A stretch of 64,000 bases of DNA, from contig LR990043.1 of NCBI GenBank assembly GCA_905147135.1, positions 21,949,584-22,013,583 of the forward strand, read 5' to 3'. The DNA is from Blastobasis lacticolella. Its lineage: Eukaryota > Arthropoda > Insecta > Lepidoptera > Blastobasidae. This document shows, piece by piece, positions 1 to 10,807 of the stretch (its first letter is position 1; the number at the start of each line of letters is the position of its first letter). Under the pieces are notes generated by a model. That model searched no databases. It had not been told where the DNA came from and saw only the letters and a program-made list of their open reading frames with translations. The translations under genes were made by a program, and so were the position numbers.

Positions 1-844
1 GAAATAAATAACTATGACGTCGAGTAGGTCTATCAGACCATCTAAGGCTACTAAAACTGAAGCTTCAAAACAAATCTAAAGGCATAAAAAGGTTTCGTTC
101 GTTTGGGTAATGTTGGAATTATAACAATTTGAGCGTTGTTATTTTATTATTACAGTACTTTTAACGATGTACTGCTTTATTTCTGAAAATATGTTTCATT
201 CTCATATAAATTAAGCACATTTTAAAAAATTCTCTTATTTTCTTAACTCATAAAATGTATTATCTTTTTCTTCTTGTTTTCAAGCAAATGGCTCAAACTG
301 AACTAAGTTTAATTACCCATGATGTGATCAGTCACGCACGACTTGGACTTGGACTTGCGTATCACACGCAGAAATTGACAATGTCCAAACAAGCAATTAT
401 TCAATATTTTTACGAAACATTCATTCAAGTAAAGAACAAATATATTTTGTAACCCAAATTCTAGAACAAGTTTTACTTTTGATCTGATAGCAGTAAAATA
501 AATTAAATGAATTATAAAAAGTTCTATACTGTGTTTTGCTGTTTATGTTCCGGCAACCTTCTTGAAGTAATTTGTGTCTAGACACTGCACGATAACTTGT
601 TAAAAATATTATCGATACTACATCAAAAGTAGCTATTAATGTACCAATAATTTGTTAATGACGATCATAACACACCTCTTTTAGCACTTCCCATACTGGT
701 TGAGATTATTCCTCATTTGCCATTTTTGATACCTTCAATTTTGTACAAGGTTTACCAACTGTCACCTCACATGTTGTCGGGTTTGTTACCACGAGTAGAC
801 GACGAAAGAGTAGTCAACAAGCACGAAAGTCGTAAAACGTATAA
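1..844. other. unassigned AT-rich DNA
   Basis: No exon, repeat family or structured element was recognised here. The 65-codon ATG frame at 255-452 has no recognisable motif and looks like chance. Confidence 0.5.
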
Positions 845-1165
845 GGTTCAACAAATAACAAACTCATAAGAAGATCAACACCAATCGGCTGGAAGCAATT
901 AAAACTCGGGACCGAAGCCGATATAGCGGAGAACATTAACAATATTGCCGTTATAAATGAAATTTCAGGTGACGCTCCGAAACTAATTCAGCCTGCTGTT
1001 ATCGTAAAATTAAGCGAAACCGTTGCCATAATAGATGCCGATAACGCTTTGAGCACAGAACTTTCTCCGATGACGGCTAATAGAAAGACAACAAAAGTGA
1101 TAATCAGATCTCGCGCCTCGACCATGGGATCTTTGATGGGCTCTGAAAGTGATTTAAAGTTTTAA
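845..1165 (+). other. ATG-less open frame of 106 codons, unknown
   Basis: One plus-strand frame stays open from just after a TAA (842-844) to a TAA at 1163-1165. It begins around a basic Arg-rich stretch and runs through Ile/Ala-rich sequence to a Ser/Met-rich end (SRASTMGSLMGSESDLKF). It has no initiator and I recognise no family. It could be a decayed transposon or host exon, or chance. The sequence is more GC-rich than its flanks and merges into a GC-rich block at 1190-1410. Confidence 0.2.
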
Positions 1166-2182
1166 ACTCGATCCGATAGGGATGATCGCGTCGATAACAC
1201 GTTCCGAGAGGCTGTAACTGAACGTCGGACAAACAAGCCGGTTAAACTTGCCGTGAAATCGAGCCCGCTCGTCGGGCGAACACTTGGGCCTCCCAAAATT
1301 GGAATTGAAAATGAACGATCGCGGCCTGGGCCGTGTTTACTCCGGTGTTCGGGCGCAAATAATAACTGGAAGGGCGCCCAGCCAAGTCTTGGTGTGACTA
1401 CGGCGTAATGAGTTGATTTGTCTGGTTGACTTGATGAGTTAACCTTTGATCGACATTATTTCAAGGGTTTTGATGTTTTTAATGTATTTTTGTGATTTGT
1501 TAATGTAATGAGCCATTTCTAGATTTCTAACCATTTTCATTGATGGCGTGCCCAAACGACTGTAACATGATTATAATTATGGATTTTCCTGTCCGATTTA
1601 TTTTGCAGTTACACAAAGAGTAGGTACATTATCCACATCTCCTTCTTATATTTTATCATATACTACTATTACACTAGCAATTCGCCCCGGTTTCGCTTTA
1701 ATAGCGACATTATTGTATAATATCAGAGATATTCGTTTGTCACAATTTCGAGAATATGAGATGCCAGATTATTTGGGGGTGATATTTCTTCATACTGTGC
1801 TTTGTAATATGAAAATATTCAGATAATGGTAATGAAACACATCTACCTATGCGTACATTCGACAATTATCAACCCGATCTCAAATAACGTACATTACCTT
1901 GCGAATATTGTGTAATTTATTACACCCATAACATTATTACCCATTAACACGGCGATGTATTAATAACCTCGCGATACGGCCGTGTTTTCAGCAAGCCGGT
2001 GCCAGCAGTAATGAGGACTGATCAATTCCCAATGGGCTCTCCGTACGGGGTAATTCGCGTATCCAACACGCCATACATTAATTGGATCGGACTCTTTTGA
2101 ACGTGGGATATGTCGCGGTGAAGTCAAGTGCTTGGCTTGTGGCGTTACGAAGTTTGTGATATTTTTGTTTGCTAATGCAGCG
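1166..2182. other. unassigned region with a GC-rich block
   Basis: 1190-1410 is distinctly GC-rich and CpG-containing but carries no long frame. 1960-2196 is open on the minus strand for 78 codons with no known motif. A conserved non-coding element is possible. No repeat family was recognised. Confidence 0.35.
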
Positions 2183-2199
2183 TTGGTGTCTAGCACTTG

Positions 2200-2262
2200 A
2201 GCCTTGATCTGCCAAATCCTGGGTCATGGTCAACTTGGACCATTAACGCCAGGATGATGATT
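2200..2262 (+). mobile_element. SINE B, 3' fragment with target-site duplication
   Basis: This matches the last ~60 bp of the SINE B family (tCATGGTCAA, ATTAACGCCA, GATGATGAT tail) seen in full at 30547-30910. It is flanked by imperfect direct repeats, TTGGTGTCTAGCACTTG (2183-2199) and TTGGTGTTAGACACTTGG (2263-2280). These look like a target-site duplication around a 5'-truncated insertion. Confidence 0.75.
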
Positions 2263-2279
2263 TTGGTGTTAGACACTTG

Positions 2280-4119
2280 GACTAAGGCTCGATTTACATT
2301 GGTCAATAAATGATCAGAGCAATGAGTCGATTTAGGAGGCAGTTACCAAAGAACTCCGATAGATGACTCTTTTTAAGAGTTGTTTCATAAATTAATCACC
2401 GCTTAAAAAATAATAGCATATTATTTCAATCAAAGATCAACATTAGGCAACAGTACTAGAAAACAATTCAACCAAAATTTTAGAAATTTAAAGGCTTTCA
2501 AACTGTTCAAGCATCGCAAGAAAATATTTCTTATTTAAAAAAATATTGTCTTGTGATGTTTTCGCTTAATAAATCACTTGAATTTTTCTATCTCATTCTC
2601 GAATTTGAAAGCCCTTCAGAGTATTTCAATTTACGAACGGTTTTCTAAAACTGTTTATTTGTTTTTTAATATTTATAACGTCAATTGAAATAAATTATAT
2701 CTTTTATTAATGGCAAACTTTATGAAAGATGCAAAGCCATCTTTCGCAATTTTTTGGACAAGTGAACAACTAAAATAGAACTGTGCCGTAGCGAGTCGAT
2801 ACAGTGCACTCTCACTGTCACATGCCACTGTCCGAAATTGGGTCGATTTAAGTCAATGGACAGGACAGTCCTTTCTTCAGGACTGTACTGTCGTTTGACT
2901 TAAATCGGGCATTACAGCTGTTGTAAAATACGAACAATCACTAACCAGCTGGGACTTCTGTAGACCAGAAGGTATACCTCTCTAGGCATATCCTATTCCT
3001 GATATTTGTGAAACAAAAGGCATAATATTGTTGATGATTTGCAAAAGCAAGTACATTAATCTATATCAAGGGCAACGATTGCGTTTGTGGTTACATCATT
3101 AGATAAATTTCCTTCAATCGCATTCTTCCGGTTTATCTAAAGTTTTCTCCTATCGCGTTATGAACATCTCAAAAAGATATCAAATCCATAAAACATGTTC
3201 AGTGTCTAAAACAGATAAAATTGCCCAATTTTTCCGTTCGAAACTCTAAAATATTGCCAACTTTATTGTTGTCTTCCCCGCTGTATCGCATATCCCGGGG
3301 CGTTCAATTTCAGATTAAATCGGCGGTCGATTCGCTACTGTTATTAAAAGTCGATCTTCCCCGTAACTGCCCCAGTATCGGCTTTTATCTGCTTTAAGTA
3401 TGGCTGGTCGTTGGCTGTAATAGGAATTTAGCATTATATCCAAGCAGATGGGGACAGAATAGGTATTTGTTTTAATTACGGGTGCTAATCAAATCGTGTC
3501 ACAGAAGTAAATGACTCATTAATTTCACCAATTTAGCCAATCACGCGAATTTAGCTCATTTACGTATCGTCTGATTCGATTGTTTCCTGAGTGTTATTTG
3601 GGAAATTATAATTTCTACAGCGTATAAGACTTTCGTGGTTAATTGAAGTGGAAATATTATTACCATTGCACACGTTTAACACTGGATTCCACACACTGGA
3701 CAGTCTAAAGCCATCTACATGGTTGTGTGAGTTTCGTGTGTCGTGAGATGGTTCTGGGTCGAGAAATCGAAGTGAGGGTAATCGTCGAATCCGAAAGAGG
3801 GTGGATAGATATATCAGTCCTTAGGAGCGACTTCACAGCGGTACCAGTCTACTTGTGACCATACTGCTTGCAACTGCGTCGAAATATCGGGGTAAAGACA
3901 ATACGAACCGTTGTAATCGACCCGATTATATGTGTAGTAAAATAGTAATATCTATTTCTGTTTATTATTTTTTCATTCTAGCTCTAGTGACGCAAAACTG
4001 GCTATGGATAGGGCACCAGAGCCGATGGGGCGGAAAGTTTCCAGAGTGGCGACCACATAAACTCTCTCTCTCAACCTCAAATTTCTTTATTGATTAGGAT
4101 ATTAAATATCTCTTTAAAT
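2280..4119. other. unassigned region, one weak repeat trace
   Basis: No gene was recognised. 3856-3950 resembles the complement of 30950-31045 (GTCGAAATATCGG..GGTAAA), so it is probably a decayed dispersed repeat. The hairpin at 2844-2907 is listed separately. The rest looks like low-copy AT-rich DNA. Confidence 0.4.
2844..2907 (+). other. 64-nt near-perfect hairpin
   Basis: The arms CGATTTAAGTCAA (2844-2856) and TTGACTTAAATCG (2895-2907) pair perfectly over 13 bp. After a 2x2 internal mismatch, GACAG pairs with CTGTC, and ACAGTCCT pairs with AGGACTGT, closing on a loop of about 6 nt. It could be a tiny foldback element relic or a small-RNA precursor. Because the hairpin is nearly symmetric, strand is not determined. 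Confidence 0.6.
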
Positions 4120-4301
4120 CGTCGAGAATCGTACCCACCAGCAATCGCAGCGAGGGTCGGCCACACGAGATGGACGGAGGACATCGTGAAGTTAGGGAGC
4201 CGATGGATGCAAGAACCTTAGTGTCGACCGGTGTGGAAGGCGTTGTGGGAGGAATATGTTCAGCAGCAGCTGTCATGCGGCTAAGATGATGATGATGATG
4301 A
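4120..4301 (+). mobile_element. RTE-type LINE, ORF2 C-terminal remnant plus (GAT)n tail
   Basis: One frame reads through the characteristic C-terminal tail of RTE-clade ORF2: TRWTEDIVKLGSRWMQEP, then an in-frame TAG, then PVWKALWEEYVQQQ and a terminal stop at 4282-4284. A (GAT)n microsatellite tail follows to 4301. The TRWTxDI and EEYVQQ motifs are typical of this clade. It is a 5'-truncated dead copy. Its AAGATGATGATG tail is shared with SINE B. Confidence 0.75.
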
Positions 4302-4331
4302 AATTTTTATAGCAACGTAAATTTGGTTTCA

Positions 4332-4598
4332 TTAAATAAATAAATAATAAATAAATAATCGTGGACAAATTCGCACAGCGCCATCTAGCCCCAAACTAAG
4401 CAAAGCTTGTACTATGGGTGCTAGCTAACTGATAAACTACTTATATACTTTTAAATACATACTTATTATACATAGAACACCCAGACCCGTAACAGAAATT
4501 AAAATTCATCATTAAAATTTCTGCGCGGCCGGGAATCGGGACCCGGGGCCTCTTGCGTGGCTGACTGGCATGTTGACCACTAAACCACTCAGGTCTTC
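4332..4598 (-). mobile_element. SINE A, near full length
   Basis: This is a tRNA-derived SINE read on the minus strand. The tRNA-like head is at the right end (A-box TGGTTTAGTGG-like, B-box region near 4530-4550). The body contains the complement of GCGCCATCTAGCCCC, and an AT-rich (TTTA)n tail lies at 4332-4360. Copies at 25919-26166, 32893-33122, 39119-39458, 53061-53310 and 63104-63332 share the whole structure. AAATTTGGTTT on the left and AAATTAGTTT on the right may be its duplication. Confidence 0.8.
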
Positions 4599-5334
4599 AA
4601 ATTAGTTTAAGGTAGATAAGTAAGAACGTAAAAAACAAATTAAAACAATGGCAGGTACGTCTGAATGGTGTTCATGGCATTGATGAATATCATATTCTGC
4701 CGGGCGTGTATTTATTACAATAGATAGGATAACCATGGTAAGTTGGGCTTCGCACAGTCGCTCTGTACATTATAAAAACGTATTGAGATCCGTTAAAGCA
4801 GTTATTAAAAATTAAGCGAACAAAACAGACATGAATTGCCACTTTAAAATTTGTTTATCTATAAATATATAGCCAATGTAAAACAAGATTTACAAATTGA
4901 AAATTCTACAAACAGTCGACCAATTAATATTATCTGTATAAAGCATTCCAATTGTTGTATTGACAAACGAGTTCCCATTTTGTCATTTACTGCAATGGAA
5001 ATGTTAATCCAACATTGAGTTAAAGCAGTCAAGTTGACAAAAAATAGCTTATTGACGCCGAACAGTGGACTTTGAATTTTTCATTTATTTGTAAAGGACT
5101 TGAAAAGCTATACCCATGTGTATACGATAGAAGAAGTTGTTCAATCGTGTCTTGAAGATTGTTGCTTAGTATTCACAGCAAGCTGCGTAACACTAACTTG
5201 GCATTGGACATTAAACCAAAAACTCTGGGGACCTTGAGACTGTTTAACAGTCGTGCCGATAGATTATTTTTTTAAATTATAATCATATTCGCGTTATGAA
5301 ATAAAATAAACAAATAAAGTTAATGGCCCGGCGT
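4599..5334. other. unassigned AT-rich DNA
   Basis: No exon or repeat was recognised. Confidence 0.5.
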
Positions 5335-5521
5335 CCACCTTGACCATGATCCAGGATTTGGCAGACCAGATAAATACAGTCAGCGACTGCCATCTGACCT
5401 CCGTGACCCAGCTACCAGACAAACCTAACCAGATTGGATCATGGTTATACATTCAGTCACCTTAATGTGTAGGTTTCATCACGTTTTCCCTCACCGGAAG
5501 AGCATCAGTTAGCATTGAACA
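5335..5521 (-). mobile_element. SINE B, headless copy
   Basis: The minus-strand SINE B body is present (complements of TGATCCAGGATTTGG, CTGCCATCTGACCTCC and TTTTCCCTCACCG) but the tRNA-like head is missing. The copy abuts a family C repeat at its right edge. Confidence 0.75.
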
Positions 5522-5640
5522 TACATACATAAAGCTCACACCTCTGTCCCACAGGTAGGGTAAGCAGAGAATATGGACCACCACTTTCTTCTGTCCTGAC
5601 GAAACTCTCTAGCCTCGCATATATCCACAACTCTTATTAT
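5522..5640. repeat. family C dispersed repeat
   Basis: It begins at a (CATA)n stretch and contains GTAGGGTAAGCAGAGAATATGG and CTGTCCTGAC-type blocks. Related blocks occur at 6190-6240, 11690-11900, 16698-16812, 31446-31565 and 47570-47705. The autonomous parent is not evident. Confidence 0.65.
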
Positions 5641-6087
5641 TATTACATTATTATTACTAACTTAAAGCCTTGCTGACAATAAAACGATGACTTGGTTGAA
5701 CCTTAATTTCTCCCAGCATAGTGCCTAGCTAGCCGAAGGAAGAACGTAAGCAAGCATCGAAGAAAGTGAACGCGTTGTGAGTGACGGGCCGGTGGTCATC
5801 AAGCATTTCGGGCGATATTACACGTCCAGTCATGACAGCCGACGGGGGCAGCCCTGGTTATTGCAAGTCTTACAGGCAGTTAATTTAGCAGGACACCGGA
5901 GATTCTTATGGGTGTAGGAATAGCGTTCAATATCCGATGGCGTTGTCTTCTTGTTTTTGTTATTGTCACTTAAAGGGTGAAACGGTCGCATGAAAGTTAC
6001 AAGTGATTTGTAATTAACTGATTGGCGATAATATACAATTGTGTATGAACAGAACCGTCATTTTATATACAACGTCAATTTTAATAT
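5641..6087. other. unassigned DNA
   Basis: The short region contains (TTA)n-rich sequence at 5640-5660. No gene was recognised. Confidence 0.45.
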
Positions 6088-6240
6088 GCCTAGATAAATT
6101 TACGCTGCGCGATTTAGCCCTAAAGTAAGCATAGCTTGTATTATGAATGTTAGATAACTGATAAACTACATATACATAATAGCAGGCATTTTTCCCATAG
6201 GTATAGACAGAGACCATAATTCCACTTTCTACTGACAAAC
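6088..6240 (-). mobile_element. SINE A tail fragment joined to family C fragment
   Basis: 6088-6175 matches the SINE A body (GCGCGATTTAGCCC, GTTAGATAACTGATAAAC) without its tRNA head. 6190-6240 matches the family C block (CATAGGTATAGACAGAG). Both are truncated. Confidence 0.6.
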
Positions 6241-6593
6241 GTCTCTCGCTATTCATACACGAACACCGTTTATTTTACTACTAACACGACCGACACGTTC
6301 ATATTACGTTCGTGTAACATCAGCCTTACTGCGAAACTGCTACACCAAGAAGTCCTCCAATTACAACATCAACTTTAAACGAATAAAAGGGGACTGTAGC
6401 GATTTTTCGCACGATTAAACGCATGACCTTTCATTTGAACTTCGCACCTTCTCGAGGTGGGAACTTCGCAAGCCATTAGCATTTCCCTGGCATTTGTCAG
6501 TGGGAAGGTCACAATAGTATTTGCATTATCTTTATCAGCTTAGTTGAAATGCTTTATTTGTATTTAACACACGGTAACGTGGAGAAATGTTTT
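6241..6593. other. unassigned DNA
   Basis: No exon or repeat was recognised. 6440-6540 is moderately GC-rich with a CTTATC (GATA) site near 6530. No function can be assigned. Confidence 0.4.
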
Positions 6594-6809
6594 TATACCC
6601 CTACGAAAAAAAGGGGGAATAATAAGTTTGACGTGTATCTGTGGCATCGTAGCTTCCGAACGGATGCACTGATTTGGATGCGGTTACCTCTAATTGAAAG
6701 CCAGTTTAATCGCGATGGTTCTTAGCTTTGTTTCATTAAAATCGGAGTTGTAGTTCAGTAAATATTTGAGTTGTGGGTTATCCGACCTTTTCTGTCGGTT
6801 AGGTTATTA
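6594..6809 (+). repeat. family E dispersed repeat
   Basis: It starts at a short CCCCT..AGGGGG foldback and carries AAGTTTGACGTGTATC, TGGCATCGTAG, GAAAGCCAGTTTAAT and TTCATTAAAATCGG, ending at CTGTCGGTTAGGTTAT. The same order is seen at 10335-10570, 31880-32080 (minus) and 51371-51965 (interrupted). It is a typical non-coding lepidopteran dispersed repeat; the class is unknown. Confidence 0.7.
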
Positions 6810-7121
6810 TACGTAGCAAACGTAGCTCTCGTAGATCTCGTAGCACTGTTCGTAGACGTCTACGAACGTTTGTGTGTTGGCAGATAACAATACGCATTTA
6901 AATTGTAATAAAAATATTATAGAATCAACATACAAATGAACAATGTAGGTATTTCGTAAAACACTCGTAAAATAATCAGTACTTATACAATAAAAAATGT
7001 CAACTGAATTTCAGAATCTTTTTTGATTTTTATATATTGAAAATGGCGGCTCTTTAGACGCGCATAGGCAATGTTACTGGTTTTAACCCTCAACTGGTAT
7101 CGTAAAATTTACTAACGTAAC

Positions 7122-7157
7122 TGGTTTTGTGGGGGCCGAGTGACCCCCACAAAACCA
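7122..7157. repeat. subterminal hairpin 1 of the piggyBac-like element
   Basis: A perfect 14-bp stem forms between TGGTTTTGTGGGGG and CCCCCACAAAACCA around an 8-nt loop. It follows the terminal repeat by about 20 bp. Confidence 0.85.
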
Positions 7158-7511
7158 CACCACAGATTAGCTTCTAGGATGCAATTTTATTTAAGTTTTA
7201 TTTAAAAAAGATAAATAACAAGCTTATTTTATGGAATCAATCAATTTTTATTCTTATAATTCTCTTTGCTTAATTACTAGAAGAGATCACAAAAAAAATT
7301 ACAACTTTTGGTATTTTTTTTCTTACGTTATACAAATAAAAAAAAACTATTAATTTGAAAGTCTTAAGCTAACATATATATGTTTTCTTATTACTCATAC
7401 AATAAACTTTGTAAACATAAAGAAATAAACCACTAATTAACGTTTTAAAAAAAAAATCAACACAAATATAATCCTAAGGGCTCAGGAACGTTACCTACAA
7501 GTGAACTAAGT

Positions 7512-7783
7512 TCAATCTTGACAACTAGTACATAGTATGTTTGTGCTACTATGCAACTTCCAAATTAAATTCTGTCCTGCAACAGGTTCACCTTTACTCT
7601 CTGAAGAACATTCTTCAATATCAGGACTTAGGTCTTCACTGCTATCGGAATTGTGTGTTGGTGACTGCTCAATATCGCTTATTCCATCGTTGGCGCTGAC
7701 ATGTTCTTCTGGAGTCGTAATCCGCGCCCAATATCTCTTCTATCGTCTGGTTACTTAAAGGTTTCACCATATTGACAAAATTA
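7512..7783 (-). pseudogene. decayed piggyBac-type transposase N-terminus
   Basis: Reading the minus strand, an ATG at 7770-7768 opens LSNQTIEEIL, followed after a frame change by an acidic Ser/Glu/Asp-rich stretch (SPTHNSDSSEDLSPDIEE) and a stop at 7514-7512. piggyBac transposases commonly begin with a short Leu/Ile/Glu-rich helix followed by an acidic region, so this fits a lost transposase start. The DDD catalytic core is absent. A possible 48-nt 5'-UTR intron (GTAAGT at 7831 to a polypyrimidine-AG at 7784) precedes the ATG. The family call rests mainly on the element ends; the peptide alone would be weak. Confidence 0.5.
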
Positions 7784-7844
7784 CTGTAAAACAAACGAAT
7801 ACATGAAATAAAATATTTACTAAAAACTTACGTAACTGGTATAG

Positions 7845-7864
7845 TGGGGGCCGCGAGACCCCCA
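7845..7864. repeat. internal hairpin 2 of the piggyBac-like element
   Basis: TGGGGG and CCCCCA pair around an 8-nt loop directly after another AACTGGTAT motif. This repeats the pattern of the two ends. Confidence 0.7.
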
Positions 7865-8003
7865 TAACGCACATACCTCCGCTCTGGTAAAAGCTGTAGC
7901 GCCGAATGTCCGGCACCCGCCGCGAGTCGAGACGTAATGAGATTACTAAAAATGGCGGCCGCGCACGGTGCATAGTTTTAAAGAAATTTAAAAAAATATT
8001 ATG

Positions 8004-8027
8004 CGTGGGGGCCGCGCTACCCCCACG
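8004..8027. repeat. subterminal hairpin 3 of the piggyBac-like element
   Basis: CGTGGGGG and CCCCCACG form a perfect 8-bp stem immediately inside the right terminal repeat. It mirrors hairpin 1 at the other end. Confidence 0.8.
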
Positions 8028-8045
8028 AAACCAGTTAAGGGTTAA

Positions 8046-9277
8046 GTAGATCGTTATTCTGTCTTCTATACGCTCCGAGCGCAACTTATTTGGTCTTCAA
8101 TTATCTCGATGTTAATGTTTCTGTCAACGACAATTCGATATTCAAATCATACCTAGACCCATTACGATTTGGGATGTCCCACAAACGATATGATAGTGAC
8201 TGTAGTTCAATCTAAACTAACAGAACGCAGTTTCGGCCTTCATAGTGAAGCAATAACAATTAGAAAGGCTATTGTGGATCTATAATTGGAGTTTCGGCTA
8301 GCTAAACATAGTCGGTCTGATTGTAGATAGATTGGGCTACATTTAGGTAAGTTCTAACATAACATGGGTGATGTAAATTGTGGCGATGATCACAGATCAA
8401 TGGTTACACAAAGATCTCACCAAAAGTAATGACTTCGGTTGCAAATTGATATTAAAAACCATAATACTTCTACATTACGCGTATCACTAAATGTGATGTA
8501 GCCAAAAACGTTTATCATCTAGTGTCCTACTGCGCTTTGTTACTTCTACATTATATTACGACTACTACACACACACACACACACATTACACAGTTCAACA
8601 ATAAAGGTATTCTATTCTCTTCTATTCTATTATAAGAGATTTGCCTGGCTAGCACAAGAGAGCCTTTTTTTCTTCTCTCAATAGTAATATGAAAAAGATG
8701 CAGTATCTGTGTCGAGAGCACACTTGTGCTAGCAGTGCTGGCAGACAGATCACACACTAAGTGTATGTATAATGTATGTATAAACGTTGACTGACGTTTA
8801 TATTTCGTATCCTTGATTCACAAACTAGAAAAAGTACTGTATCTTGGGTATCAGCAAATCAATCAAATCAATTGTTCACAGAGATCTCGGCTCCTCGCGG
8901 GTGAATGCCGCCGAGATCGGCTAGTCTTCCATAAAAACGTACGATTTTTTCCTAAATCGCCCCGAATCTCGTTAACAGCGCCGATGGTCGGTGACATAAA
9001 TGCTTAACGGCCTGTGTGTGTTCAGCGAACCGCGTTGATAAGAGTAAACAGATAAAATATAATTTCAATATGTAATAGAATATTTTTTATTCGATTTATT
9101 CAATCTACCCCTATGGAATACGGGCGTGGGTGAGATTGTATGTATTGTTAAAGAAGAAATCGAAGAAATGGTCCAACTCTTAAATAAACCATTAGCCATT
9201 CTTCTTCGTTGCGTGTCAATGATAAAACAGGTTATACATCGTTTATTTGTTAATTGTTATTATTTACATTTTTCCAG
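8046..9277. other. unassigned region
   Basis: No gene was recognised. It contains an (AC)9 microsatellite at 8567-8584 and a TTCTATTCTC-type direct repeat near 8609-8630. The rest is low-copy AT-rich DNA. Confidence 0.45.
8567..8584. repeat. (AC)9 microsatellite
   Basis: A perfect dinucleotide run. Confidence 0.95.
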
Positions 9278-9491
9278 TCCAAAACTGAGCGATACGGGCG
9301 GCACTTTTGAGGTCACAAATGAATCCTTCACCGAGCAGGAGTCTGGACAGACCGGACTGACGAGCAAATGCGCCATGATCTGCGACGAGGCTCCACACTC
9401 GCAGGCACTTTCGGTGGGGGCGATGTACCTCCATATGCACAAATTTTCCCTTGATCTGCCAACCTGGGCATTAGCCATTGATTGGCGTTAA
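9278..9491 (+). other. candidate exon or conserved GC-rich open segment
   Basis: A strong acceptor-like polypyrimidine tract ends in CAG at 9277. Behind it one plus frame is open to TAA at 9489-9491, with a peptide containing SDTGGTFEVTNESFTEQ and KCAMICDEAPHS. The opposite strand is also open over 9260-9478 with a Cys-rich reading. I recognise neither peptide. GC content is higher than in the flanks. A donor for an internal exon could be the GTGGGG near 9414. It could equally be a conserved non-coding element. Confidence 0.25.
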
Positions 9492-9829
9492 ACTATTTAC
9501 ATTGGTTGGCCTTTAGCAAAGTAGGCAAGTACAGTGGTGTAAACCGATCGGACAGTAGCAAGACAACTTGGCTATCAAGCTAGTGCAGATACTGCTGTAC
9601 CAACTTGTATCTGACATACCGTGACGAGATCCCAAGAGGCTCATGGTTCCCAGCGGAAGACCTTGGGTTATCTTGCTTCGCCAACGGTTTTAGAAGTCAC
9701 AGCTATCTATTGTTCGGGTGTCAGTTGCTGAATTTACGAAACGATTACCCATCCATTTACCAGCAACAGCTTGCATTGGATAACTTTAATTACCGGTCTC
9801 GCACACGATGCCACTACACCTATTTACAC
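9492..9829. other. unassigned DNA
   Basis: The short frame at 9605-9877 has no known motif and runs into a repeat. No gene was recognised. Confidence 0.4.
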
Positions 9830-9932
9830 TTTTTTTTTATACCGCTAAGGTGGCAAACAAGCTTGCGACCTACTTGATGGTAAGCAGTCACCGCAGCCTA
9901 TGGACGTTTGCAATACCAGGGGCATCACCCAC
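9830..9932 (-). mobile_element. family D LINE-like 3' end
   Basis: The right part matches the family D terminus in reverse: a T-run, GTGGCAAACAAGCTTGCG, then GGTAAGCAGTCACCGC. On its own strand it ends in an A-rich tail. Related copies are at 15562-15640, 24225-24345, 34030-34090, 39171-39265 and 51480-51834. The copies with duplications show it is a retrotransposed 3' end. Confidence 0.7.
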
Positions 9933-10334
9933 AGTAGTATGTATTTCTAAAACTGGCCACCCAACTCGGGTATACCAAAACCTTCTCTCGAATCCACAGT
10001 ATCCACTCATTCATTCAACGAACATACATAATGTAGGCATAAATTTCAGCCGTACGGCGTACGTACATACTCATAATTGAATAATAGGGTGTGTTAATCA
10101 ACCCCAGGAGTACAGTCAGCGTCAGAAATATAGCGTTGAACAGATTTAGCGAAACATGCACAATTGAGAAAATTGAACGTAATTTCAACGACGTAAGGCC
10201 CTAATTAGAATAGGCACAGGACTTCGAAAAACGTTTTTAGTGACAACTTTATTCTGATTCTGCTAATTTGCTCTTATATTAAAGTTGACTGTTAATAATT
10301 ATGTTTGTTTACACTTTTAACCACTGACGAAATA
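9933..10334. other. unassigned DNA
   Basis: No exon or repeat was recognised. Confidence 0.4.
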
Positions 10335-10570
10335 AGAGCGGTGTCATAAGTTTGACGTTAGTATCTGTGGCTTTGTTTATCTGTCTGTGGCATCGTAGCA
10401 CCCGAACGGATGGACCTATTTAGATCAGGTTTTGTCTGTTTGAAAGCCAGTTTAATTGATATGGTTCTTAGCTTTGCTTCATTAAAATCGGTTCAGTAGT
10501 TAAGAAAATATTTAAGTTTAAGTAAACTTGGTCGAAGGTTATACGACTTTTTCTATCTGTTATGTTATGC
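10335..10570 (+). repeat. family E dispersed repeat
   Basis: It matches 6594-6809 block by block: AAGTTTGACG, GGCATCGTAGCACCCG, GAAAGCCAGTTTAAT, TTCATTAAAATCGG and the C-terminal block GTTATGTTAT. It is diverged, with a small internal duplication around CTGTGG. Confidence 0.7.
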
Positions 10571-10807
10571 AATAGTTCAGTTGATTTAAAGCCCCGACTC
10601 TGAATCGGTTATTTTGACCCAGGATACTGATTCCAGTGTGCAATGCAGTTGTTATTATGTTGCAATGGAACTGTGATGTTACTATAACTACGTCGAGGTA
10701 TCGAGTCAGTCCCAGCATCATCCCAGTTGAATTGAAATTAAATCATTGTTTGACCTTTGACACGTTTTCGTTGACAGAAATGATGGCAGTTTGATGCAAC
10801 TTAGTAA

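Larger units (their letters stand above)
7087..8041 (-). mobile_element. piggyBac-like element, 955 bp, internally decayed
   Basis: It is bounded by TTAA at 7083-7086 and 8042-8045, the duplicated target typical of piggyBac. It starts with CCC and ends with GGG, with ~17-bp inverted ends (CCCTCAACTGGTATCGT against CCCTTAACTGGTTTCGT read inward). Three subterminal or internal GTGGGGG/CCCCCAC hairpins follow the same AACTGGT motif. The minus strand carries a remnant of a transposase N-terminus (7512-7770). At 955 bp it is far shorter than an autonomous piggyBac (about 2.5 kb), so it is an internally deleted, non-autonomous derivative. Confidence 0.85.

Noticed and set aside
9126..9277. Upstream part of the 121-codon ORF as coding
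   Set aside because: This part is AT-rich without motif and is separated from the open segment by a splice-acceptor-like tract, so the two parts are unlikely to be one exon.
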